Source: a virus. From it: a stretch of 50,752 nucleotides of DNA. The notes under the pieces were generated by a model. That model was not told the origin of the DNA. It made no database searches and saw only the letters and a list, made by a program, of their open reading frames with translations. A program made the position numbers and the translations under genes. This document shows positions 37,501 to 44,981 of the stretch, piece by piece (the stretch's first letter is position 1; each line of letters begins with the position of its first letter). The stretch is taken from positions 1 through 50,752 of IMG/VR virus record IMGVR_UViG_3300020442_004288, one strand, 5' to 3'.

Positions 37501-40500
37501 GATAATCCGGGAGTAGTCGCTCCACCTTGCATACCTGCTACAGCAGAACAGGCCGCAGAAACATTCTTTTCAATACATTGAGATTGTTTTTCTAGCGCGT
37601 CTGATCCCGCATCAGCCATATCTGATATTTTACTTTGAGTTTCTGCTATTTTCTTAGCTGCACCACCGTCTTCACCCATTCCCGCTTTAGCTTTTTTCCA
37701 GACATCAGAAAAACTGCCCCCTTCTGCTGTTCCTTGTTTCATGGCATCGCCAAATCGACCAAGTTCTTCTCCAGCTTTTCTCATCCTCCCTGCTATAGGT
37801 CCTAATGCACTCCAAACTAAAGCTGTATTCGCTATAGTTTGTATAATGTCATTGAAAGTTCCCATGAAATTCATACCCGTTTCTTCGAATATTCCTTGCA
37901 TTGCATATGTGGCTGTAGTTAATCCAAACAGACTCATTTGCATTTTTTCCATACTTTGAGCGGTTCTTTCGTAGGCGGTGCCATCTACGACAGCTTGCCC
38001 TCCCCCCTCATAGTTTGGAATAAAACCTTTAGCTGCACCATATTGCTGGGGGTCTCTTCCTTCCAATTTAGCTCTCCTAATTCCCTGCTTTATACCTCCG
38101 GGCTCATCTCTTAAATTAGTAACTGCTAACCCAAGAGGGTTTTGTTCATTTTCTAAACTCTTATCTTTTTCTATTCTTATTTGGGATTTAGGAATACCAG
38201 CTTGTCTTTCTCTGTTTATTGCTTCTTTTAGTGCGTCAGATTTAGCGAAATTTGGAATAAGGCCAAAAGATGCAGCAATTCTACCTTCGTATGTTGGGTC
38301 TGAGTATTTAGCAAAAGACCTACCGGGACTATCCTGCATTCTTCGTGCAAATTTTCTATTGTAAAATTTAGTTACTTTTTCCTGTAGTTCTGGTGGGAGT
38401 TGTCTAAATTCATCTGAGCTTATATACTGTCTAAGATTTTGAATAGTTTGATTTGCAACGTCTGCATTTCTTCTTGGTATCTTAAATAATTCAGCTCCAC
38501 TTAAACTTTTTAGTGGAGGGGTAATCATATTTTTAGAATTAAATCTAGCTAAAGATGTACTAAGTTTTGCATATTCTCTACCAGCTATTCTAGACTTTAT
38601 AAAGTTAGGTATAAGACCTTTTGCAGATACTTTTGCGCCCTTAGGAACCATAACATTAAGGTTACCTAGATCCCTGATGGGCATATCAGGTTTCCTATTT
38701 AAAATTGGGGGCTCTTTTCTGCCCGCAGTTTTCAACCATTGATTTGCACCTTTTCTTAAAATTTGAGTTGGGCTTTGACTTGCTTTTGTTTTTACTTCTA
38801 TTCTCTCGCCACTTGCTGTTCTAAGATCAAAGTATTCATTGCCTTGGCCAATCTTGGCTCCTGTTGTTCGAGCTGCTGAAACTTCACCTTCAATTCCAAT
38901 AACATTATTTCTAATGCTATTTTTTTGCCCTTCATTTCGCTTTCTTGGATTTAATTGATAGTTTCTGATGGCGGTAGTAATTGACTGTAATGTGCTTTTG
39001 TCTGCCCCAGCATTCATACTATCCCTCATCCATTTGTTACCTACATGAATTGATGCAGGTTTTGTGTCTCTAAATGTTGGGTCATTTAATAATTGTGAAG
39101 TAATAGAATTTGCATCAGAATTAAATTTTTTAAAATCTTTGTTTTGATAAAAAGGTACTACTGTCGCCTTAAACATATCCATGTCATCAACTGGATGTTT
39201 CTTTTGCTCGCGCATCATACCGCCACCCATACTGGCATTAATTTCTTTAACAGTTTTTTGTATTGGTATGGGAGAACCTTTATCAATAGAGCCTTCTAAG
39301 TATCTTCTGCCTGAAGGTCCATCAAAAATATTTGAATAGTCAACGAAATTAGGAATAAAACCTTGTCCCGCATTAATTGTTTCAAAACGCGCGGATTGGC
39401 TTTTAAGCAATTCAATAAATCCATCTTGATTCTTAGGAGCTTTTAATGTTCCTTTTAATTGCCTCTCAGACCTTAGGTCTCCAGCCATTGGGCTTGCAAT
39501 TCTTTTTTGCCGCCTATCTTCTATTGTTTTGTCACTTGCTGCAATGTAAGAAACTTTTCCTCCTGATTTATTAACAGATTGTATTATTTGCTGTAACTTT
39601 GGAGATAGTCCAGTTTTAGATAAGCCTGCTCCAGAAAGAATAGTGAAAACAGAAGCATCATCCAAATCATCTAAAGATTGTATAAAGTTACCTTTTTTGG
39701 CAGCACGGGTTGATTTACCTACTCCAGAGGGTCCTATCATTAAATCTTTTTTAGCTTGAGCATTTAAAATATTGTTTAAAATTTCAGTAGCCGCACTAGA
39801 CCTTAATCTATCAGAATCAAAAACTTTGTTTGCAAAACTAGGAATGAATCCTCCAGCAAAACCATTTTTGAACATTGCAAGATCTTCAATTGCAACACTT
39901 GTGCTAGAAAGTGGATCTAGACCCATTGCTCTTAAATAATTTGCTACCTCTCGTTCTTCGCCTTCCTTGTAATCTTCTTTAGAGGCAAAAGGACTTCCGT
40001 CTGCTGATCTTTGCTTGTTTTCATGAATATACTGCATCAATTTTGATGGAGTCATGTCTCCACTAATTTTCATTCTAGGAATATTCTTTCCTGAAGATCT
40101 TTGTCTGTTTAGTAGTTTGTGACCTTCTACCAAAAGTCTTGGTATTCTTGGCCCAATAACAAAACCAGCTTTTAAGTCTGTATATGGTCTTCCTGCTTTT
40201 GCGGACTCTGTAATATCTTTATATATAGATCTTATTTGGGCTGGACCTTGACCTCTTTCTGGACTAATCCATGTAAGATCTAGTGCTCTTGGTTTTACGG
40301 AAGAGCTACCTTTTCTTGCTGGTAGCAAACCTTTAGCCGCTTGACCATAAATATTATCAGCCATTTCAGGTTTTGTATTGACTGTAGTTAAGTCTTGTAT
40401 AGATATTACATCCATACCGGGCATGCCGGGATAAGCCCCCAATGCATCTTTAAAACCTTGCCTATCCATTTTATTAACACTGCTTCTTAACTCCTTCAAG

Positions 40501-43500
40501 CTGTCAAATCTAATTCTCTTTCCTTCTGGTCCATGTATTAGCCTGCCAGTAGTAATTAAGTTAGGTTGCATTCTGTATTGCAATTGAGGAAATGCATGAA
40601 CCAAGTCTTCAAAGTTAGTTTTACTCCCTTGCTTGTAAGACTTTTGTTGCTTAAGTGAAGGAGATGTATACGCACCCCCTTCTTTCATAAATTGCCCACC
40701 CGCCTCACGTTTAAACATTTTAAATGCGTCACCTTTTTTATTGGATTGTAAGAAATCTATTTCCCTGTCTCCAATTTCATTGGTTGTATAGTTCATGTAG
40801 GAGCCAGTTTCAGTTTCTGCTATCTGTCTACCTCTTCTCCCAAAACCTCCATCTAGTCTTATGGCTGTATTTTTAAAAGCAAAATTAGGAATGTATCCAG
40901 AGGCAGTAAATGTTTCTAAGATTTTTTTTCTTTTCTCTTCAGGAGGCATACTACTATGTATTAAACCTTTTGATTCTAACAGTCTTTCGCTCTTTCTATA
41001 ATTAGCAGTATTTAGTCCCGCTACTAAATTTTGAACATCAGGGTGATTATCATTAACATATTTTAAAAAATCGTAGTCAGAATAAGATCTTAAACTTTTA
41101 TACAAAAGGTTTCCTAGGGAGTATCTTCCTTTTTTATTTTCTATCGGCCTCAAGCCTTCACCAATTAAGTCGGTATTAAAAGTATCATTACCATCTTTAC
41201 CTCCTGTAGAAATATATTTTTTAAATTGCTCTGGCAAAACCTTTTTGCCATCTGGAGTAATTCCTAATCCTCCAGCAAGACCAGATTCTGATTTTAATTG
41301 TTTGATTGCTTTGGATTTACCATCACCAGCTGAATGTAATTGTTGCAACTTAGCTCTTTCACTTAACTCTCCGTCAGTTTCGTGTTTTTTTCTTTTAAGC
41401 ATTGTGCTTTTGGCAGCTCCTTGAAAAAACATATCACGACCTATTCTATTTACTCCTTTTGATTTTAAGGTTTGAAGTAAATCATATAAGGGGGCATTAT
41501 GACTACCCCTTGCTGAAGTAATTTCGTCAAGCCCAGCTTCTACATACATTGGTTTACCGCTTTTAATCGCAGCTTCAACCTGTTTATCTAAAGATCTATT
41601 TCTTAGTCCGCCAGAACCTACAGCCACACTTTGAAATGCTGGATTTAATTTAAGTAAATCACCTTCTCTTCTTGCAAAATTAGGAATAAAACCCTCCCCG
41701 TAGGCACTTGGATTATCTACTCCAAACCTACTTATTCTGATTTGATTTGGAGGTGTACCATAAAATATTTCACGAGAAGAACCTTTTCCTCCGACTCCGT
41801 AGCCAGTCATTTCTTTTTTATAAGACCGAAGTAAACCTTCTACGATTTCTTCTAAAGCTCCGGGTTTAGCTCCATCTAAATTATATTCTTTTCTTAACCT
41901 AGACTCAATATTTTTCCTGAGTTCTAAATCTGTTTTTTCTTTTTGTTTAAATTTTATATTTTTATTTGCAGGATCTGCTAAAGCCCTTCTAATCTTTACA
42001 TCTCTAGGTGTTCTGTCAACAAAATTTGGAACAAACCCTTGTGCAGCATAAGGATCAAAGCCATGAACTTCATTGAAAGTTTTTTGATATTTTTTTCCAG
42101 CCCTACTTGATTCTGGTGGCATAATTGCTGGCTGTCTCATTCCTTTAAACTTTTTTATTTTTTCAGCTTGATTATAGGCAACTTCACCAACACCGGGAAT
42201 GTCCATTACTTTTACTGCTCCAGCTGTATAGCCAGCCTTTGTTGCTTGAGACCTTTCAATTCTTTCTTGCTCAGAGGTAGCCTTTTTATTAAAATTAGGA
42301 ATAAAGCCTTTGGCTGCTCCCGTTGTAGGCATAGTCAAATCTGTATTAACACCGGCCCTAGCTAGCGCTGGGGCTAATTTTGATGCAATTTGCATTTGAG
42401 CTTCCATTTGTTTAGTTTGAGCTTCTATTACCCCAAGTATTATTTGTTCTTGTTTAAGTTTATCTCCTGCAGCTTTATTTAATTCATCTGCTAAAATTCT
42501 ATTTTGAGACATTGCCTCAACTATACCTTCTTGAATTTTCTTTTCTCTATCTTTTTGTGTTACAATACCTAAAACATCTTTCAGGGATTGTTTGGCAAAT
42601 TTTAATGCATTAAAAAATAATTTAGCAAATACACCAATAGCTAAGACCATACCCGGACCAGTAATTACATTACCAATACCCTTGACTATTCCTTTAGCAA
42701 AATCAGAACCAATTCCCTGAGAATCATCTGATAATAAATTGTTTAAAGAATCTCCTATAGAATTAATTTTTTCTAATAAAGATTCAATTCCCGGAGCTAA
42801 TGCTAACTCACCAAGATTTGCGGCTAGTTCTTGTAGGGTTAGGCTTGTTTGAGCTGCTAAAGAAGATAAAGTTCTGTTCAGCATTGCATTTTTTTGAGCA
42901 GCTTGATCGGTTGCAGAAGAAGAAACTTTTAATGCTTGGGCATTTAATGAATTTGCATTAGCTAAGTCTTTCATTGCGGCTTTTAAAATATTGATCTGGA
43001 AAACACCACCAACTTGTTCTGCTACAGCTGCTTTTGTTGAATCCCCAAGAGTATCATATGTTTTTGCTAAGCCCGTCAAAACTTGCATTGCAGGCAAAGT
43101 CTCGCCTTGAACATTTCTAACAGCGACACCTAATTCTTCTAGTCTATCTAAAGTAGAACTTCTTTGAAGTCTAGTAAAAATTGTCTTAAAACTATTTCCT
43201 ATTACAGCACCTCCTCTTGCAGTAATTTGTTGAGCAGAAGTAACTGAAGCTATTAATTGATCCATACTTAAGCCAGCCTCTTGAGCCACGGCTCCAGCTC
43301 TAGATAAAGCATTAACAAGATCATCGGCACTAACTGCAAACTTTACATCTACTGCAGCCAATTTATTAATAACGTCTGTAGTGCTAACGCCAGCATCGGC
43401 ATAACTGTTCACTGCTGCGGTTAAACCTTTTACAGAATCGGCTGCTTTCATACCAGTTAGTCGAGTTAATATGAGAGCATCGTTTGTTCTTTTTAAGGTT

Positions 43501-43931
43501 TCTTCCATACTTAAACCTTGTCTAGAAAATTCTAATGCTGCTTCAGCAGCAGTATCTAAAGTCTGTGCTGTATTTCTTGCTACATCAAATAACTGGTTTC
43601 CAAATTTCTCTAAATTTGCAGCTGATGTACCTAGAACTACATTTATATCTGTTAAAACTTTTTCTACTTTTACTGCCTGCACAACCATTTGTTCGAAAGC
43701 TTTACCAACTGAACCTATGATTGCTGCTGATGCACCAAATGCTATAACACGAGCATTTGAGGCTTCTATAGATTTTTGAAATTCATTCGCCTTATCAGTG
43801 ATTCTGCCAAGAGGTTGAGTAAAATTGCTAGCATTAAGTTTAACTGGCAATCCCCTCCTGTTAATCCTGTTGACGATAGCATTAAGCTGCTCCTCAAATC
43901 CGACTGGTCTTGTAGTAATATCTAGTGGCAT
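31569..43931 (-). CDS. Giant tail tape measure protein with embedded enzymatic-looking segments
   Basis: This 4120-residue protein sets tail length. Residues ~20-400 form a TP901-type tape measure core (SVGKAFEQMVVQAVKVEKVL; ARNTAQTLDTAAEAALEFSR). Hydrophobic segments lie near 430, 2000 and 2230; long helical coiled coil covers about 2280-3440. C-terminal motifs DVPAMLTAGEYVVRKKAV (near 3480) and LMLDEGEFVIRSRSV (near 4000) are related to each other. Residues 542-1974 carry nine G(F/Y/L)(I/V)P(N/S)(F/Y) motifs dividing unlike segments, including a P-loop (GPSGVGKST, 1400-1408) and a PD-(D/E)XK-like site (D1702, E1712, K1714). A fully helical 4120 residues would span about 600 nm, an upper limit because the embedded segments look globular. 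The ribosome site is AAAGGAATAAGGT before the ATG. Confidence 0.9.
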   Translation of the reverse strand: MPLDITTRPVGFEEQLNAIVNRINRRGLPVKLNASNFTQPLGRITDKANEFQKSIEASNARVIAFGASAAIIGSVGKAFEQMVVQAVKVEKVLTDINVVLGTSAANLEKFGNQLFDVARNTAQTLDTAAEAALEFSRQGLSMEETLKRTNDALILTRLTGMKAADSVKGLTAAVNSYADAGVSTTDVINKLAAVDVKFAVSADDLVNALSRAGAVAQEAGLSMDQLIASVTSAQQITARGGAVIGNSFKTIFTRLQRSSTLDRLEELGVAVRNVQGETLPAMQVLTGLAKTYDTLGDSTKAAVAEQVGGVFQINILKAAMKDLANANSLNAQALKVSSSATDQAAQKNAMLNRTLSSLAAQTSLTLQELAANLGELALAPGIESLLEKINSIGDSLNNLLSDDSQGIGSDFAKGIVKGIGNVITGPGMVLAIGVFAKLFFNALKFAKQSLKDVLGIVTQKDREKKIQEGIVEAMSQNRILADELNKAAGDKLKQEQIILGVIEAQTKQMEAQMQIASKLAPALARAGVNTDLTMPTTGAAKGFIPNFNKKATSEQERIERSQATKAGYTAGAVKVMDIPGVGEVAYNQAEKIKKFKGMRQPAIMPPESSRAGKKYQKTFNEVHGFDPYAAQGFVPNFVDRTPRDVKIRRALADPANKNIKFKQKEKTDLELRKNIESRLRKEYNLDGAKPGALEEIVEGLLRSYKKEMTGYGVGGKGSSREIFYGTPPNQIRISRFGVDNPSAYGEGFIPNFARREGDLLKLNPAFQSVAVGSGGLRNRSLDKQVEAAIKSGKPMYVEAGLDEITSARGSHNAPLYDLLQTLKSKGVNRIGRDMFFQGAAKSTMLKRKKHETDGELSERAKLQQLHSAGDGKSKAIKQLKSESGLAGGLGITPDGKKVLPEQFKKYISTGGKDGNDTFNTDLIGEGLRPIENKKGRYSLGNLLYKSLRSYSDYDFLKYVNDNHPDVQNLVAGLNTANYRKSERLLESKGLIHSSMPPEEKRKKILETFTASGYIPNFAFKNTAIRLDGGFGRRGRQIAETETGSYMNYTTNEIGDREIDFLQSNKKGDAFKMFKREAGGQFMKEGGAYTSPSLKQQKSYKQGSKTNFEDLVHAFPQLQYRMQPNLITTGRLIHGPEGKRIRFDSLKELRSSVNKMDRQGFKDALGAYPGMPGMDVISIQDLTTVNTKPEMADNIYGQAAKGLLPARKGSSSVKPRALDLTWISPERGQGPAQIRSIYKDITESAKAGRPYTDLKAGFVIGPRIPRLLVEGHKLLNRQRSSGKNIPRMKISGDMTPSKLMQYIHENKQRSADGSPFASKEDYKEGEEREVANYLRAMGLDPLSSTSVAIEDLAMFKNGFAGGFIPSFANKVFDSDRLRSSAATEILNNILNAQAKKDLMIGPSGVGKSTRAAKKGNFIQSLDDLDDASVFTILSGAGLSKTGLSPKLQQIIQSVNKSGGKVSYIAASDKTIEDRRQKRIASPMAGDLRSERQLKGTLKAPKNQDGFIELLKSQSARFETINAGQGFIPNFVDYSNIFDGPSGRRYLEGSIDKGSPIPIQKTVKEINASMGGGMMREQKKHPVDDMDMFKATVVPFYQNKDFKKFNSDANSITSQLLNDPTFRDTKPASIHVGNKWMRDSMNAGADKSTLQSITTAIRNYQLNPRKRNEGQKNSIRNNVIGIEGEVSAARTTGAKIGQGNEYFDLRTASGERIEVKTKASQSPTQILRKGANQWLKTAGRKEPPILNRKPDMPIRDLGNLNVMVPKGAKVSAKGLIPNFIKSRIAGREYAKLSTSLARFNSKNMITPPLKSLSGAELFKIPRRNADVANQTIQNLRQYISSDEFRQLPPELQEKVTKFYNRKFARRMQDSPGRSFAKYSDPTYEGRIAASFGLIPNFAKSDALKEAINRERQAGIPKSQIRIEKDKSLENEQNPLGLAVTNLRDEPGGIKQGIRRAKLEGRDPQQYGAAKGFIPNYEGGGQAVVDGTAYERTAQSMEKMQMSLFGLTTATYAMQGIFEETGMNFMGTFNDIIQTIANTALVWSALGPIAGRMRKAGEELGRFGDAMKQGTAEGGSFSDVWKKAKAGMGEDGGAAKKIAETQSKISDMADAGSDALEKQSQCIEKNVSAACSAVAGMQGGATTPGLSQPVGPLATTATVNPAVTSGPVLKDSKGKSLATRTPRAGKLPGAFGRIAGMARGMGNTIKTVMKGGRMLGQVVGTVAKVGSLFGRLSNPIGWVITGFQAVAGILSAFDINIGSYAQSLMEAVGMSNQYTNSLEELQEATEKAAESMAAFDEIDSIESKLEDMYAKNDAEISSKDMLEINKLTNDLIKAQRRAAEAMNEFADASEDVVDRIEGKDSDERSDLDNEILKLNERIQSGTATRDEVQRQSNLLDTDAFIKKQLEGFEEASTKGLDLWLGDSDILGMGDDVKNQTKTTAKIFGEQAGRLDLDTKSFDALMDTLEGSDADESLKAFENKLRTVAEDPSLDKISQESAKSLATSMNALMLEMQDEGYTRDQMNKVLKDRAEQVRKEFQAAKEEEKEIKASTMRRKEFNKNLQHAITLQNAEFKHRDNMLKKELSLMNARLSILNKMNVASQRALNEQAGDVQIQSVQQNADSEIRRANVDAVSLTSDTRQIQQLFNGDVADDQLKDLADKIKKVNKALNEGAISAKEGFEDFRQFYRNLRDQDGNILTMQADVLNDKLRNIETVTQQTANIRETADTQVGNIKMDTALKNMTADQMQLAKEMSAIFAGEANMQKTDQEFRKSLIQVINKYSSVERSTSELENMTTEQLSRVQTDKFGDRRSAEAVVLGQTFDNARMGGRFATSMQNRVSNSLTAQRYNEQDSQSRGSILEFLAQMNRGVRMGRGDTGTPGSTSVSRKQILVNEEIDEISKQLIDLKTSLPDSLIEAGPAQVKLQEQLRALGAKKLELEEAQQRQIIEESKGRLESMSSIEAIGNLRLATIQAETSAKEAAMAVTEEGVKMSLLQRTRTAEAQKAAISSMDQAKMENQSAGIIRSILQNNKNVDQALTDRVNLIIQGSADEVEYTKFISGIKDTLQNEQSSRIKSIAQLDVISQLRRDGIKTELGVLKGSDLERLAIEETVKTKRNQIDQNYDMLSNQESMRQEAAMQLSLERSESDVSSSKAKILLNELKTNVKIQELREKIVADLEEQTALNQAETIRLREQLNERKKPTDGQASDTVGIKETRSIIENRIAEDNLSLQKAKEERQLLEESVANKLTSMDLETEQLKLETDILRTLNESSKLSEEESVVRKSLLRAVEARVDNEIEQLERDAQNSEDTLKARKDKNFFGIQAGTDRRQALTAAEDKVLESQARRDSYGMSGNTLKSNEANVDLAKNLKEFNIEAGRNTLFWDTINVKIAEATERAARFSETLAETAFDGVKDGFKGLLKDLSEGTMSAGDAFLKMAASIAGKIQDKMFDQAADRMTAGLFDMMGMNKFHTGGMVTNFNSGGRTKSDVPAMLTAGEYVVRKKAVDSIGRQALERMNRGESLEDLFEKPNSETFDILGGDMQSFGSPSNSPMQTLSAPLVGGGMLSANSPSEDSNGTERIEERLKEINNNFKEGGSVSNSTSKTIEKLFSGGVVGHYNYGGGVQNISRQRTKDQNWNDIGYGVGMMGGTALGAYMGRKKQAPGAGPPEPPKMNKLNTSSTLDLDIRDPRLSSRFRKMDTTSQDYAKYLLDKYEYNVQKQNKKVADRAKYIGQIANSLASLAGAAIGSSIGNSIQNRYNGAKMNGSGMNVGKGPSGEVVKIHRDKTGNVYATEGGRRVDFMAGDGKTQSPAAQHMSDWAVQNDKTGSKLSGKDAAEWWSSYTASGRPGFADNFKAKTSPSSSELWATNYNIARAKSGVEAQQAGKGLTSMAAIDKNYSMAENKAWSQNFGSHIPMSLNTDSSSPYYRALEDLKYASGGSVTNSTAMNQTTINKQVEQNLNRIYNDAITPQAKAMKYFLGGTVNNYGNIKGYSEGGSVTGPAGIDRVGPLMLDEGEFVIRSRSVQKMEREYPGMLDRLNKSGGFAEGGLVSNQNSNSSNVSSSNTENNSNNNVTVNINVGSSSSDSGATSVEGNATEGQTAMAGKLKAAVLQVIAEEQRVGGMLRGN
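38010..42308 (-). repeat. Nine dispersed GFIPNF-type motifs in the tape measure
   Basis: The motif occurs at plus-strand positions 42291, 42021, 41676, 40881, 39834, 39345, 38601, 38247 and 38010 (first base of each 18-base stretch), i.e. residues 542, 632, 747, 1012, 1361, 1524, 1772, 1890 and 1969. Forms are GFIPNF, GFVPNF, GYIPNF, GFIPSF, GLIPNF and GFIPNY. Spacing ranges from 79 to 349 residues and the sequence between is not repeated, so these are boundaries rather than tandem repeats. Confidence 0.9.
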
Positions 43932-43958
43932 ACCTTATTCCTTTAAGGTAATATACAC
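43932..43958 (-). promoter_or_regulatory. GTGTA-type element upstream of the tape measure
   Basis: On the minus strand GTGTA (43954-43958) lies 27 bases before the tape measure ATG, in the 31-base gap after the second chaperone-like gene. It is followed by TATTACCTTAAAGGAATAAGG, which contains the ribosome site. Promoter role inferred. Confidence 0.4.
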
Positions 43959-43962
43959 TTAA

Positions 43963-44979
43963 TCACTCTGTTCTGTGACCACTTAATTTCATCAGATCTT
44001 CCATGCTTAAACTACCACCTTTGTCTTCTGCTGCTTTTTGTAATGATATACCCGGAGAATCACTTGGTTTTTCAAGCCCAGCATATTCATAATCTTCATC
44101 AGTTGCATTCATAATTGTAGATGCATCTGCATCGCCGCTGTATTTTGACCTCATTTTTTCTCTGGCTTCATCAGAGATATTTCCATAGTCCATTAAGGCG
44201 GATGGATTTTTTCTTATTTTTTCAGGAATATTATCATACTTCTCAAATATATTTTTAAATATTTTAGTATAAACAATTAATTTTAATTGATTATAAGTTA
44301 GCTCAACTACAGGTCTACCAAAAAAACCGACAGTGTCATCACTAAAAGGAAAATAAATATAATAAAATTCTTGTAAAATCATTTCTTGAATTTTTGCTTC
44401 ATCAAACATTTCAAAAATTGAATTATAAGTATCTATATATTCTTTTAGTTCTTCTGAGTATAGTTCTGAAAAATCTTTATCTTTTAAGAAGTACAAATCA
44501 TTAAGCTCTTTATCTGAATAAAAACTTCTAATTATATAATAGTCGTTTGCTCTTTTTGTAGCATAAGATTCAGCCGTACTTGTTAACAAGCTTTGCTTCT
44601 GAACTTCTAATTCTTTTATTTTGTCTTCATTATCTTGAAGGGCTTTATTTTGAGCATCTATTTGACTCTTTAAAACTAGCTCTTGTTTGTTTTTAACTAT
44701 TTGCTTAGAAAATTCCCTTAGTCGTGAAAGCTCTTTGTCTTTTTCTTCAGTCCAAATACCATCTTTATAAACTCTTTTAAGGGTTTCTTCTTCTGGCTCA
44801 ACTCCTCTAGCAATAGCTTTCTCTAAATGCTCTGTATATACATCATCAAGATCAACTTGATCTTGGGCAGACAAATGTTTTAAGTATAATTTTTTATTTA
44901 AAACTGTACACTCGGAGTACCCCCGAATTATATCTCTAAATATTTTTCTATATTCAGATGCCTGCTTCCTTTCATCCAC
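43963..44979 (-). CDS. Putative tail assembly chaperone, second of two paralogues
   Basis: This 338-residue protein starts at GTG 44979, two bases after the stop of the preceding gene, with AAGGA nearby. It is helical and acidic with a coiled coil (LKSQIDAQNKALQDNEDKIK), then QSLLTSTAESYATKRANDYY and an aromatic YYIYFPF segment. The same layout appears in the gene before it, so the pair look like tandem relatives. Two genes just upstream of the tape measure normally encode the chaperones gpG and gpGT, which coat the tape measure as the tube polymerises. Here they are separate genes; no canonical slippery heptamer in frame links them. Function inferred from position. Confidence 0.5.
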   Translation of the reverse strand: MDERKQASEYRKIFRDIIRGYSECTVLNKKLYLKHLSAQDQVDLDDVYTEHLEKAIARGVEPEEETLKRVYKDGIWTEEKDKELSRLREFSKQIVKNKQELVLKSQIDAQNKALQDNEDKIKELEVQKQSLLTSTAESYATKRANDYYIIRSFYSDKELNDLYFLKDKDFSELYSEELKEYIDTYNSIFEMFDEAKIQEMILQEFYYIYFPFSDDTVGFFGRPVVELTYNQLKLIVYTKIFKNIFEKYDNIPEKIRKNPSALMDYGNISDEAREKMRSKYSGDADASTIMNATDEDYEYAGLEKPSDSPGISLQKAAEDKGGSLSMEDLMKLSGHRTE

Positions 44980-44981
44980 AT

